A stretch of 64,000 nucleotides of DNA, from contig NC_061119.1 of NCBI RefSeq assembly GCF_002878395.1, positions 14,661,008 through 14,725,007 of the forward strand, in the 5' to 3' direction. The translations under genes were made by a program, and so were the position numbers. The DNA is from Capsicum annuum. Its lineage: Eukaryota > Streptophyta > Magnoliopsida > Solanales > Solanaceae. Below are positions 24,407 to 37,084 of the stretch, one piece after another; within the stretch, counting starts at the first letter, position 1, and every line of letters begins with the position of its first letter. The notes beneath the pieces were generated by a model. It ran no database searches. It was given only the letters and a program-made list of their open reading frames with translations, and had not been told where the DNA came from.

Positions 24407-25469
24407 TGTAATGCCCTGAAAATGGGTCCTAAGATATCATATGGTGCTCAAGACTATGAGTAGCCTCAAGCTAACCCTATAGGTCTTCTACTAAATCTAA
24501 AGCTCATACTAGGGAAATATTGACATATAATCAAAGCAAAAATACAAAATTTTGTATGAGCTAAGCTGAAACTCTCTGAATATAATATCTCAAAATACTA
24601 AACTCAAGAGTCTGATCAACCAATACTGAAAATCCAAATCATATCTTGCAGTCTTACAAGCCTCTACTACTAATAACTAGAGAGCTACTGGGACAAGTCC
24701 CCAGCTGACTCAAACTGTCTGAAAATACTAAATCAACTACTATAATAAACTTAGGAAAATCTGAATAACTGGGTCCCCAAACTGTGAGGACTTACCAACT
24801 ATTGGGATGTAGATGGAGATGCTCAAAATTACTTATGCTACCGAAACTGAGCACCTAAACCTACATTATGAGATAATGTAGCACATAGATGCATATGTGG
24901 ATCAATACTTCTGGATTGTGCTGAGTATATGGGGGTGAATGTACAAATAAATCAATATCTCAATATTATTATAAACATGTGAAAGAATGCATGCTCAATA
25001 TAGATGACTCACATAAGCTGGAATATTTGAAAACTGATAATCATAATCATGAATAGCAAAAACATATTGCATAAATCTAATGAGACATAACATTTAGTTT
25101 CTAAACTCCGTACTTGCATTCCATCTTTAAATCATGCTATCTAAGTGTAGAAATGGCTCACTTCTGTATCTGAAAACAAAAATCTAAAATCCCATAGCTA
25201 ATGTCATATATAAGCAATATCTGAATAAAATTTGTGAGACTTTAAACTTAGTTTTTAAAAGATTTTCTGTTATTCTTTACTCTTTTTATAAGATGTAAGG
25301 AGGTTCTTCTAATCAACATTTACTAAGTAAGTTATCATAGTGTCCAACGTTGAGTTCTCTTATGGGAAAACCTCACGTTGGGAATAGGTGTCATATTCTT
25401 GCCAAGGAGTATAACCTAATCTTAGTGATCACATCTGTATCTGTCATCCATATAGAAATGGGAATAATT
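24407..25469 (-). repeat. E1 5' LTR, truncated
   Basis: Begins TGTAATGCCCTGAAAAT on the plus strand and is similar in layout to the first kilobase of the E2 LTR. It is cut at 25469 where TGTAACACCCC of the E2 LTR starts, so about 1.4 kb, including the promoter half, is missing. Confidence 0.75.
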
Positions 25470-27932
25470 TGTAACACCCCAAATTTGGTACCCGAAATGT
25501 ACATGGTGCTCATGACTCTGAAGGACCACAAGCTAACCCATGACTGATATCTATACCTGTATACTGCATAAAATACTTTATAATGTGGAAACATGAACTG
25601 AAAGGCCATAAGGTTTAATACTGAACACGATCTGAATGATATAATATCTATGTGGGGTAATAGAATACCATAAACAAAACTGAACATACTGAAGTCTGAA
25701 ATATGATAGTCTAGAAAGCCTCTAACTGACTAGACTATCTGAGTACGGAGTTAATGGGACATGTACCCATCTAACTCCAACTAATAAATTGATTAATGAG
25801 ATAATAGGGAAATAATCATATCCTCAAAAGATGAGGACTCACTTCTAACTCTGTCTGCAGATATCTGGAATCTACTGTTGCTTTGGAGCTCGTGTCTCTA
25901 AACCTATGGTATAAGACACCATAGCGTAAATGCATCAGTACTTTGAATGAACTGGTATGCATGTGAGGTAGGCTAAATGCATGGGGTTCATATGCATGAA
26001 CAATAATAATAAAAGACTAACTATCATGAGCGTGAGAATACATACATGAGACATAACAATTGACACTAATGTTGTGATAACATGATTACTGAATTTGAAT
26101 ATAACTGATAACATGAATAACTGTATCTGATAGTCCTAAATCTGATGGAACTATCTGAGTTTCATACTGTATCTGAGTTGACTGTATCTGACAGTCCTAA
26201 AATTTGAAGAACTATCTGAGTTTAATTTCTGAGACTGATTGACTGTATCTGACAGTCTTGATTCTGTAACATGAAATTGTGGGAAGTAGTTATCTAAGCG
26301 ATATACCCTGATACGCCGTTATGGCTGAGTTGGGGTCCAATCTGTAACCCCAATTAGAAGGGTGTTAATACCGTGCAACTAGCAAGGACAAGCTGTGGGC
26401 GACCGATATCTAATAGTGTCCCCAAAAGAGAACTGTCGGGCCCCTATCTGACAGTGCTTATCCACCTCATCAACCCTCATCAGATAGTGTTGATGTCTCA
26501 ACCTATGCTGGCTACATAGCTCTAGAACGCAAGGATGACTTCTAAGAATTACACCCTCATCTAATAGTGTGTGTTCCCATCCTTGGGTTCACTCGGTGAT
26601 AATTCCTACTCCCATCTGTATAGACTCTGAACATGATTTACTGAACTGAATATGGGCTGAGTTACTAAATTTCGTTGAGTGACGAAATACTACTGATATC
26701 TGACAACTGACTGAGTTCATGAGATCATGGAGATTTCCTGAGTCATAAGACTATCTGAAGTCTAAGGATCATATCTTGACTTAGAGTATCGTGAAAACAT
26801 GACATGGCTCTAGGCACACTGCTAATGTTTCGGGTGCGAGTACCCCTGAGACTCGATGAAAGAAAACTGACCAAGCGTAACTTACTTGAACATATAACTA
26901 ACATCATAATCCATAATACATTTATAGAAGCATTTCATCAGAACATGTGATAGGCATAACTTGTACTTACATGGGTATTTCATGGTATCATGCTAGTTAG
27001 GCACTTTTCCTTCATCTAGGCATTTAATCAAACATCATGGTTCAATTCTAATTTCATCATTAAAGGGTTTAATCATAGGTTTGCATGAATCTATATCTAT
27101 AATAATTTAACCCACATAGAATTTATCACCCAACATAGAGTAGAATTCAATTTCTCATTATCTATATGAACAAGAGCAACCCAATCATGAAATTCATAAG
27201 AAAATCTATAAACTTGAATTTAGAAAAGAGATTCTTGGGCTTCATAGACGAAAGGAGTCCATGAATGAACACTATGCATACCTTAGTTCGTGATTTCATA
27301 AAGATTGACGGTGAAACTTTCTTGGAATTGGATCTTCTATAAAAACCCTAGCTTGTTCTTGAGAGGTTTTTGAGAGAAGAGAGTATATTTTGGGTGAAAA
27401 GTGGCTGAATCACGTGTTAAAGGGCTTAATTAGGGGGGAGAAGTTGACCCTTTTAACCCTGGACGTGTTATTTAATTTTAGTAAAATTTTCCCAAACTGA
27501 ACCCCTGGCGCAATACGGCGCTATCGTACCGTGTCAATAGAATTTGACAATTAGGAAACTGAGGGATGGCGCGATGCGGAGGGAATCACGCTAAGACACT
27601 GGAAAAGGACAATTCTGAATTTGGGCCCTAGAGTAACGTGCCATAATCGCGGACCCCTATTGGAATTTTCCAAAGACTATTTCCTCTTGTGGTGTGACGC
27701 ACCACTGACTAATATGGCCCTGTTTTACTACGAGAACTTGAAATAGTCATAACTTCTGACTCGGTTATCTGATTTGGGTGAATCTTATATCGATGGAAAG
27801 CTTTTTAAATTTCCTTCATGACAAAAAGTGAAAATCATGAAAATTCCTCATGGAATAACCATCATTCATTTTAGAATCTAATGCTAGACATTCTTGAGAT
27901 AAAATTATCTAGGAAAAGTACGAGATATTACA
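25470..27932 (-). repeat. E2 3' LTR
   Basis: 2463 bp, TGTAACACCCC to GATATTACA on the plus strand. On the minus strand a purine tract (CAAGGGGGAGATAT) precedes it. It contains a GC-rich palindromic subrepeat block at 27500-27720, a TATCTGACAGTCCT-type short repeat at 26110-26280, and a splice-donor-like AAGGTATGC at about 27278-27284. Confidence 0.85.
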
Positions 27933-28329
27933 ATATCTCCCCCTTGAGAACATTCGTCCTTGAATGAGACTAACTGAGAGGGAAGAAAAGACAATTGACG
28001 TACATACTAAACTTGAATAACTGGAACATGATCTCATGACTGACTAGCTAAATATATAATACTGAACATGCTTATCTGATGCATGTGTAACTGATTCATG
28101 AATACATGACTGAGTGTTCTGAAGAACTAAGTTTCTCATAATGAGAATGCATGTCTGATGCATAATTACATAACTGAACTGATATATGAGTGCATGAATG
28201 AATATGCAATGGTACTTGATACCAAATTTATAATGGGAACATGATCATGAAACTGCATACCAAGTTTGTGATAAACACTGAACATGAAACTGAGTAAGCT
28301 TAAGGAGAACTGTTGCCTTGAACTTAATC

Positions 28330-29640
28330 CTAGTTGGCGAAGAAGAGGTAAGGATACTTGGTACGCATGTCTGCCTCTGCTTTCTAAGTAGCTCCCTCGA
28401 CGGACTGATTTTATTAAAGAACTTTAACTAGAGGGACTTCTTTGTTCCTCAATCTACGAGTCTGATAGTCTAAAATTTTGACTAGAATCTCTTCATAAGA
28501 GAGAGTGTTCTGAACATCAATGCTCTAAATAGGGACTACAACTAAGGGGTCACCTATGCACTTCTTGAGCAAAGAGACATGAAAGACTGGATGAACTAAG
28601 GCAAGATCTGAAGGCAATTCAAGCTCATAGGCTACCTTGCCAAAGCGACTGTGAATCTTGAAGGGAACGACATATCAGGGACTGAGCTTTCCCTTCTTGT
28701 CGAATCTCTTCACTCCCTTTATGGGAGAGATCTTTAGATAGACCTAGTCACCAATCTCAAACTCGAGAACTTTTATACAAACATCTGCATAGGAATTCTG
28801 TCAGCTCTAAGCAGCCCGGAGTCTTTCTCTAATCAACTGGACTTTTTCTAAGGCGTCGAATACCAAGTCAGGCCCTATAACTGAGGCCTCACTAACTTTG
28901 AACCAACCAATTGGAAATCTACATCTCCTACCATAGAGAGCTTTGAATGAACCCATCTGAATACTGGAATGATAGCTATTATTGTATGCAAACTTAATCA
29001 AAGGTAAGTGGCCATCCCAACTTCCCTTAAAATCGATTGCACACGCTCTTAGCATATCTTCTAACGTCTGAATGGTCCTTTCTGCTTGACCATCTATATG
29101 AGGATGAAAGATTGTACTAAGATAAACTTGGGTACTAAGACCTTTTTAGAATACTTTCCAAAAATGAGATGTGAATTAGGTACCTCTATCTGAGATAATA
29201 GATAATAGAACACCGTGCAATCTGACCAACTCATTGATGTAGAGTTTGGTGTAATCCTCAGCTGAATAAGAGGTATGGGCTGGAAGAAGATGGGATGATT
29301 TGGTCATTCTATCTATAATGACCCAAACTAAATCTTGCTGATGATGAGTTCGAGGCAAACCTGTCACGAAGTCCATGATCACAACTTTCCACTTCCAAGT
29401 AGGAATACTGAACTCCTGTATGGACCCACTAGGCTTCTGATGCTCTATTTTAACCTGCTGATATGTAGAGTACTTAGCCACAAACTCTGTAATATCTTTC
29501 TTCATCCCACTCCACCAATAGACTTCCCACAAGTCACGGTACATCTTTGTGGCCCCTGGATGAATAGAGTAGCGTGCACCATGCACTTCTTCAAGAATTC
29601 ACTACCTTAAGTCATCTACACCTGGAATACAGAAACGACT
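28330..29640 (-). pseudogene. E2 integrase and chromodomain region
   Basis: The zinc-binding and core parts are readable at 29176-29586 (YWWSGMKKDITEF, MDFVTGLPRTHHQ, LSIISDRGT). The next block at 28807-29055 carries MLRACAIDFKGSWD and ALYGRRCRFPIGW. The GPY/F and chromodomain parts at 28330-28800 are broken by stops. The two Asp-containing motifs of the DDE core are visible; the Glu block lies in the damaged gap at 29056-29175. Confidence 0.85.
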
Positions 29641-29850
29641 CTGACAACGGAAAACACTATCTCCCCCTTGGGAGAAAACCTCTATTTTTTGATCTTGGAC
29701 TGACTCTTTTAACTTGACATTGTTGAGATCTTTATCTAGCTTTTCATTTACCTCGGAAACTAGAGATGATTCAAAACTACTCTAAACCCATATATCACCC
29801 TTATCTGTATCGACAAAGCAAACACTTAGTCTAGTAAGCTGATGGACTTC

Positions 29851-30210
29851 CTAAGCTAACTTCTTCTTAATGTCCTCAACATGAGAAATACTACCCATGG
29901 ATAGTCTACTAAGAGTGTCGGCCACTTCATTAGCCTTGCCCAAATGATAAAGGACACTCATGTCATAATCTTTCAAGAGCTCTAACCACCTTCTCTGACA
30001 AAGATTGAGATCTATCTGAGAAAAGACATACTGAAGACTTTTATGATCAATGAACACATCTACATGAACACCGTATAGATAATGCCTCAAAATCTTCAAG
30101 GCAAAGACTACGGCTGTTAACTCAAGATCATGAGTAGGATAATTTCTCTCATGGGGTTTAAGCTGTCTGGAGGCGTAGTCTATGACCTTACCATCTTCAT
30201 GAAGACACAA
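29851..30210 (-). pseudogene. E2 RNase H
   Basis: The best preserved RNase H of the window, a 119-residue open frame. It shows [20 protein letters not shown], then [31 protein letters not shown] and [11 protein letters not shown], the usual D-E-D-D neighbourhood of gypsy RNase H. It is offset in frame from the RT thumb upstream. Confidence 0.9.
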
Positions 30211-30700
30211 CCTAGACCCACTCTAGATGCATCATAATACACTACGAACCCATCTGAACCATCTGGGAGAGCTAAGACTAAAGCTGACGTGAGTTGAGTC
30301 TTTAACTTCTGAAAACTCTTCTCGCAAGGATCTGACCACTGAAACTTTACTTTCTTCTGAGTTAATCTAGACAAAAGGAATGAAATAGAAGAATATCCCT
30401 TAATAAACCATCTGTAACAGCTAGCCAAACTTAAGAAACTCCTAATATCTGATAGAGAGATAGGGAGAGTTAACGGTAGTCTACACACATCCTAAGAAAA
30501 CCATCTTTCTTGCACACGAATAATACTGGAGCACCCCAAGGGGAAATTATGGGCCTGATGAATCCCTTACTTAAGAGATCCTTTAATTGTTCTTTCATTT
30601 CTCTGGGTTCTACTAGTGCCATTCTGTATGGTGGAATAGATATAGGCTGAGTATCTGAAAGAAGATCAATGTTGAAGTCTATTTCCCTTTTGGGAGAAAT
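30180..30700 (-). pseudogene. E2 reverse transcriptase with catalytic core deleted
   Basis: Reading on the minus strand, the fingers reach [11 protein letters not shown] and a stop near 30485. They are then joined at once to LPISLSDIRSFLSLA of the connection region. The roughly 500 bp that in E1 hold YFSKIDL and FIDDILVYS (about 21720-22222) are absent. Both catalytic Asp motifs are gone, so this copy cannot make DNA by itself. Confidence 0.85.
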
Positions 30701-30916
30701 TCTTGGAAGATCTTCGGAAAAGACATCTGAATATTCACCTATAACTAGAACTAATTCAAGGCTGGAAGTTTCAAAACTAGTGTCGTTAACTCAAACAAAA
30801 TGATAGACATATCATTTAGATATCATTTTTTGTGCCCAAAGGTAGGAAACAAGCTGACCTCTGAACGCTGAAGTGCTACCCTTCCACTCAAGGATAGGTT
30901 CATTTAAAAACTGATA

Positions 30917-31198
30917 CTAGACTATTCTATTTCTACAGTAAACTGTGGTATAGCAGGAATGAAGCCAATCCATGCCGAGAATAACATCAAAATCAGTCAT
31001 CTCTAATTTGACTAAGTATACTGAAGTGACTTTCTGAAATATCATAATTGGGCAGTTCCTGTATACCAGCTGGGCTATGATGGTTTTACCCACTGGGGTA
31101 GAGACTGAAAAGGGCTCTGCTAGGATTTCGGGACTGATTCCAAAATTGCCTGCTATATAGGGAGTAACAAAAGACAATGAAGCTCCTAGATCTAACAA
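30917..31198 (-). pseudogene. E2 aspartic protease
   Basis: A 93-residue open frame with LDLGASLSFVTP (D-S/T-G triad altered to DLG), PVGKTIIAQLVYRNCP and FDVILGMDWL. It is the normal length of a gypsy retropepsin block and lies between the zinc knuckle and RT. Confidence 0.85.
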
Positions 31199-31267
31199 AG
31201 CGTAAACATGCTCTTAAAAGATTTGTAACGTACCCGTAACTAAATTAGGAGAATTTTCCTGATCCTA

Positions 31268-32416
31268 TCAGGATTGAAGAGCATAGAGACGATTTGGGCG
31301 TTGCCCACCAGTAGCACTGGTGGTGGCACCCTGCTGATTCAGGTGATCGAACTGAACTGAGGAGCACAGATGACTCTGATAACCTAATTGAGGACAGTCT
31401 CTAACTCTGTGGCCTAGCTTTCCACAACCTAAATAGACATCACTACCAGCTCTAAAATCACCCTTGTGGTTCTTACCACAAGTCTGACAAAGGGGATTAG
31501 TTCGGCCATTGCTAACACTGCCCTGAGACTTAGAGCCTGGCACTCTATCTCTGTTACCCTTCCTGAACTTATGAACTGGAGCACTAGCTGAAGAAGTGGC
31601 TGGAACTGATGACTTAGGATAAAACTAGGAACGGTTTTCTTCTTCTGATTTAGGTTGAACGAAGTTGAAACTACCTGTTTTCGCTCTGTTATTATTCTTA
31701 TCCCTCTGCTTAATCTTCTGCTCTTCTATCTACTTAGCATGAGTCATAAGACTGGCTAAAGTCATGTCACTATTCAGCAAGGCAGATCTGCACTCATTTA
31801 CCACGCTATCATTTACCCCTGAAGCAAACTTACTCATCTTGGCTCTGTTGTCTGTAACCACATGAGGGGCATATCTGGATAATTGATTAAACTTAAGAGA
31901 ATACTCTTTCGCCGTCATATTTTCCTGCCTGAGATTGATGAATTCTATCACCTTAGCCTCTCTAAGCTCTTGGGGAAAGAATTTATCTAAGAATGCAGTG
32001 ACAAACTCCTCCCACTCTATAGGTCCTGCATCATCTGACCTCTCTAACTTCCACTATTTGAACCAAGTATGAGCCATTTCCTATAAATAATATGCAACTA
32101 GCTCAGTACTCTCAACAGTAGTCACCCTCATAATGTCTGTCACCTTCTGAACCTGATCAATGAATTCTTGAGGGTCCTCCTCTACCTTAGACCCGAGGAA
32201 GGATGGAGGATGCATTCGGGTGAAGTCCCAAATCCTAACTACGACTGAATTGGCCACAAGGTTGGCTAGAATGACTGCTGGACATTCATTTTGAGCGGAA
32301 ACTAACTGAACAAGAGTAGTGAATGCGGCCCTGAACTCCGCATGAGAAACATGATCTCCCAAAGGATCTTCAGGCTGAGGGGCTGACTGATTTTCGTTTC
32401 TACTTTTAGGAGACAT
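31268..32416 (-). pseudogene. E2 gag
   Basis: The start codon at 32416 (MSPKSRNENQSAPQ) is directly preceded by TTCTTTTACAGAAC, a good splice acceptor. The capsid is readable at 32081-32416 and 31730-31951. The nucleocapsid is at 31268-31543 with CQTCGKNH and GCGKLGHRVRDC, where the first Cys of the CCHC knuckle is Tyr. Stops and a frameshift lie between 31951 and 32081. Confidence 0.85.
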
Positions 32417-32430
32417 GTTCTGTAAAAGAA

Positions 32431-33421
32431 AGGGAAAAATAAATTAGACTGAGAGATTGACTTGAGATTATGCTCACTTGAACGACAAGAATACCGACAT
32501 CATCTAAATCACTAAAAATCTCATAATCTTCAAATAGCAATAAATGGGTATGAACCCTAATTCAAAAATCATGTAAAATTAACTTCAAAATTAATTTTAG
32601 GCACAAGGATGAAAGAATTATTCTTATTGAAAACCCCACATACCTTAATTGATGATTAAATGGAGAAACTTGAACTTTGAGTTCCTATTTATGTTCGTGA
32701 AGATAGATTCTTGAAGTTCTTGAATTGAGAATCTTTAATTTTGAGCTACCTTGAAAAAATAATGGTGGAATTTGATGAAAATTAAGCATAATAGGCTTAG
32801 AATAGGTTTAATCCTCTGTTATACATGATTTAGGAGCTTGATAAAAGATTAAATTGCCCTTTTAAAATATAACTCGGGATTGGGAAAATCCTGATTTGGC
32901 ATACCAGCGTGACGTGCCGCTATCGCGGTGGCTTACTGGAAAACGGACGACTGTATTTGTCGGCCTCTGTCATGACGCAGTAAAATTGCATTGCATCACT
33001 AGAAAAAGGACGAGTGTTGTTTTACACATCACCACGACGCAATGACTATCCAATTGGGAATTTTGGCGCGATACAAGCTGATTGCAATAAGCTACTGAAA
33101 AGGGACGAACGAGAACTAGAACTTCATTGCAATGCAGGATAATCGTGGTGCTTCACTGGAATCGGATAATTGCAAATTCGTCCTCAACCGCGACGTAGTG
33201 CTTACCGAGATGCCCTACCGTATTAACTAAAATCGCCCTAACTTCTCAATCGAGTATCAGATTAAGGTGAAATTGGTATCGTTGGAAAGCTAATTGAATT
33301 ATCTACACATTGTAGGTCTATATCCAAAAAATTCTACTCGTATTAAGAGTTATTCATTTTGAAAGTTGACTCTTGACTTACTAGGAGCTAAACTAAGCTA
33401 GGAAAAATATGGGGTATTACA
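32431..33421 (-). repeat. Recombinant, shortened LTR shared by E2 and E3
   Basis: On the minus strand it starts TGTAATACCCC right after the E3 polypurine tract. It runs through the conserved U3 module, GC-rich subrepeats (32890-33215), a splice-donor-like AAGGTATGT (about 32640) and less than 250 bp more, then meets the E2 gag start. About 1.8 kb of normal LTR 3' part and the primer site are absent. Confidence 0.75.
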
Positions 33422-33649
33422 ATATCTCCCCTTGGGAACATTCACCCTTGAATGAGACTAGTTAAACTAAAGATACTGAGGTATTAAGGCTATATGATGG
33501 CGTACACAACTGAAACTAATTGCATGACTAAATCTAAACCATACTGAGTGATTGAACTAATCTGCGAGTGCATGAATTTACATGAAGATAGCTATATGGC
33601 TGAATCTAAGACTGGAGAAAAACTAAATTAAGGAGGAATATTACCTTCG

Positions 33650-34960
33650 GTTTAATCTGAGTTTGTGGAGAAGAAGTGAGGATACTTGGCACACATGTCG
33701 GCTTCTGTTTCCCAAGTAGCACCCTCAACCGACTGATTTCGACATAGAACTTTGACTAAGGGAACTTCTTTGTTCCTTAGTCTACGGATCTGATAATCAA
33801 GAATCTCTACTGGAAGTTCTTTGTAAGAAAGGCTATTCTAAATTTTTGTGCTTTCTAGAGGGACTACAACAGTTGAATCACCCATGCACTTCTTCAATTA
33901 GGACACATGGAATACTGGATGAACTGAAGATAAGTCTGTGGGTAGCTCAAGTTCATACACTACCTTTCCAACACGGCTCTAAATCCAGTAGGGACCTACA
34001 TTGGGGACTAAGCTTCCCTTTTTTTCCAAATCTCTTCACCCCTTTCATGGGTGCGACCTTTAAATACATAAGATCATCTACTTCAAACTCAAGATCCCTT
34101 CTTCTTACATATGTATAAGATTACTGATGACTCTGAGCTTCTTTCAATCTCTCTCGGATCAACTAGACTTTCTCCATGGCTTAAAATACCATATCTGGCC
34201 CAATCAAAGTGACCTCACCTACTTCGAACCAACCGATCGGTGATCTACATCTCCGCCCATAGAGAGCCTCAAGCGGGGACATCTAAATAATAGAATGGTA
34301 ACTATTATTTTAGGCAAACTCGATCAACGACAAGTGGTCATCCCAACTGCCTTTGAAGTCATGACACATGCTCTCAACATATCTTCTAAGGTATGATTGG
34401 TCCTCGCTGCCTGACCATCTATCTGCGGATGAAAAGATGAACTGAGATAAACTTGGGTACTAAGACCCTTCTGAAAGGCTTTCCAAAATAGAGAGGTAAA
34501 CGGAGTACCCCTATCTGAAATGATGGACAAGGGAACTTCATGCAATCTAACCAACTCTCTGATGTACAGCTTAGCATAATCATCAGCTGTGTGGGATATA
34601 TGAACTGGCAATAAATGAGTTGATTTGGTTAATCTTTCTATAATAACCCATATCGAATCATGCTATCGACGGAAATGGGGTAGTCCACTCACAAAGTCCA
34701 TATTCACCTCTTCCCACTTCTAAGTGGGAATACTGAATTCCTACAATGTGCCACCAGGTCTTTGGTGCTCTACTTTAACCTGTTGACAAGTCGCAATCTT
34801 GGCTACAAATTTTGTGATATCTTTCTTCATAACACTCTACCAATAGAATTCCCGCAAATCGCGGTATATCTTGGTGGCTCCTGGATTAATGGAATAACGC
34901 ACACCATGCACTTCTACCATGATCCCCAACCTCAAATCATCAACACATGGCACACATAAT
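33650..34960 (-). pseudogene. E3 integrase and chromodomain
   Basis: Collinear with 19620-20800 of E1. The readable core at 34324-34611 shows DDYAKLYIRELVRLHEVPLS, the second catalytic Asp in IISDRGT, and TNHTLEDMLRA with the usual Glu position changed (QAARTNH). The chromodomain part at 33660-33860 keeps the GATWE-type block in broken frames. Confidence 0.8.
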
Positions 34961-35031
34961 CTACTCTGGTATCTCAACACACTTTCTCTCCTTTAGGAGA
35001 AAACCTCAACCTTTTGGTCTTTAATTGAACC

Positions 35032-36460
35032 CTATAGCTTGACCAAACTAGAATCCTTATCCTGCTTTTCTTTCATTTTAGAAACTAGAGAAGATTCTGA
35101 ACTACTCTGAACCCAAACATTTACTTCAGCTGAGTCAACCAACCTCACACCCAATCTAGCTAACCGGTGAACTTCCCGAACTAACTCTCTCTTATCATTC
35201 TCTACATGAGCAACACTGCCCATAGACAGTCTACTAATGGCGTCCACTACTACGTTGGCCTTGCCCGATGATACAACACACTCATATCATAATCCTTCAA
35301 TAATTCTAACCATTTTCTCTAACAAGGATTTGACTTCCTTTATGTAAATACATACTACAGACTTTTGTTATCTGTAAACATATCAAAATACACCCCATAA
35401 AGATATTGTCTCCAAATTTTTAGTGCAAACACAATAGCAGCTAACCTAAGGTTATGGGTAGGGTAGTTCTTTTCGTGAGGCTAAAGCTGTCTAGAGTCAT
35501 AGGCTATAACCTTACCTCTCTGCATCAAAACACAACCCAGACCAATTCTAGAGGCATCACAATATACAATGAACCCATTTGTACCATCAGGTAGCACTAA
35601 AATTGGGGTTGAAGTGAGTCGAGCCTTGAACTCCTGAAAAGACTTCTCACAAGAATTTGACCACTGAAACTTAACTTTCTTCTGAGTTAATCTAGCCATA
35701 GAGGATGCAATTGAATAAAAACCCTCAACAAAGCATCTATAATATCCAGCTAAACCCAAGAAACTTCTAATGTCTGATGGAGAGATAGGTCTAGGCCAGT
35801 TTCTTACTGTTTTGGTCTTTTGTCGATCCACTCTAATGCTATCACTGGAAGTAATATGATTGAGGAAAGCGACTAATCTTAGCCAAAATTCAAATTTGTT
35901 GGATTTGGCGAATAATTGGTGATCCCTAAGAGTTTGCAACACAATTCTAAGATGGTCTGCATGATTGTCATAACTATGAGAATAAACAAGAATATCATCT
36001 ATAAAAACTATAAAAACATGTCCAAATACTATTTGAACACTTGATTCATCAAGTCCATAAAGGCTACTGGGACATTTGTTATCCCAAAGGACATGACTAG
36101 AAATTCAAAATGACTATAACGGGTTTTGAAAGCTGTCTTGGGAATATCACATTCCCTTACTCTAAGTTGATGATAGCCGGATCTATGGTCTATCTTTGAG
36201 AAATAACTTGCACCTTGGAGTTGGTTGAATAAGTCATCAATCCTAGGAAGAGGATACTTGTTTTTGATTGTGACTTTATTAAACTGATGATAGTCAATGC
36301 ACATTTGCAAAGAACCATCTTTCTTCCACATGAATAGGATGGAAATGCCCCATGGAGGGACACTGGGCCTTATGAAACCTTTATCTAAGAGGTATTTAAG
36401 CTAGTCTTTTAATTCTTTAAGCTCGACTGGAGCATACAATATGGAGGAATAGAGATAGGC
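35032..36460 (-). pseudogene. E3 reverse transcriptase and RNase H
   Basis: The RT fingers and palm at 36029-36331 include [14 protein letters not shown] and [23 protein letters not shown] is encoded near 35980-36006, followed after a frameshift by the thumb and RNase H start at 35481-35942 (PSDIRSFLGLAGYYR, GFIVYCDASRIGLG). The RNase H end is at 35032-35247 (AISRLSMGS). The catalytic motifs are all present but spread over several frames. Confidence 0.85.
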
Positions 36461-37080
36461 TAAGTATTTTGAAAAAGGTCAATACTGAATTCTATTTCCC
36501 TATCGAGAGGTACCCTTGGCAAATCTTTGAGAAAAATATCAAGAAACTCATTGACTACACGGACTGAATGAACTACTGGAGTTTCAGACTTAGTGTCTTT
36601 GACTCGAACTAGATGAAAGACACACCCTTTTGAGATCAACTTTCTGGCTATAAGATAAGATATGAAATGACTCTTGGGAGACACTGAATCACCTTCCCAC
36701 TCAAAGACTAGCTCATCTGGAAAATGAAACTTCACTACTCGGGTGTGATAATCTACGGATGCATAACAGGAATGGAGCCAATCCATACCAAGAATAATGT
36801 CAAAGTTGACTATAGCTAAATCTATTAAATCTACTAATATGATTTTATAAAGGACGGTGATAGGACACTTTCTATAAATCTATTTGGCAACATCTAACTT
36901 ACCCACTGGGGTAGAAACTAAGAAGGGCTCAGGGATCTTTTAGGACCTTCTTCAAAATTCACTGCAACTAATGGGGACACATAAGAGAAATTCGACCCAG
37001 GGTCTAACAACACATAAACATCAAGATGAAAGACACGAAGTATACTAGTAATAACATCTAGTGAATTTTCCTGCTCCTGA
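36460..37080 (-). pseudogene. E3 protease and protease-RT linker
   Basis: The N-terminal part reads LLDPGSNFSYVSP (near 37000) and the C-terminal part MDWLHSCYASVDYH followed by the linker KFHFPDELVFEWEG at 36460-36786. A stop and frameshift near 36790-36917 separate them. The DPG triad is as in E1. Confidence 0.8.
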
Positions 37081-37084
37081 TGGG

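Larger units (their letters stand above)
19616..25469 (-). mobile_element. Chromodomain gypsy retrotransposon E1 (truncated)
   Basis: On the minus strand the order is partial 5' LTR (24407-25469), tRNA-iMet primer site, leader, gag, protease, RT, RNase H, integrase and chromodomain. This is the Ty3/gypsy order; the C-terminal LVKVLW...GATWE block suggests a Tekay/Del-like chromovirus. The 3' LTR is missing because the Tat/Ogre-like element abuts at 19615. The 5' LTR is cut at 25469, where the E2 LTR starts. The frame has many stops and shifts, so it cannot encode a working polyprotein. Confidence 0.8.
25470..32430 (-). mobile_element. Chromodomain gypsy retrotransposon E2, RT-deleted
   Basis: The 3' LTR is at 25470-27932, the polypurine tract at 27933-27947, and pol and gag run back to the start codon at 32416-32414. 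The RT core is deleted near 30470. The 5' leader, primer-binding site and 3' half of the 5' LTR are missing: just beyond the gag start the sequence passes straight into the LTR shared with E3. It belongs to the same family as E1 and E3 but is clearly diverged from both. Confidence 0.85.

Noticed and set aside
25391..25687. 98-residue minus-strand ORF
   Set aside because: Spans the junction of the E1 and E2 LTRs, so it cannot be an inherited gene.
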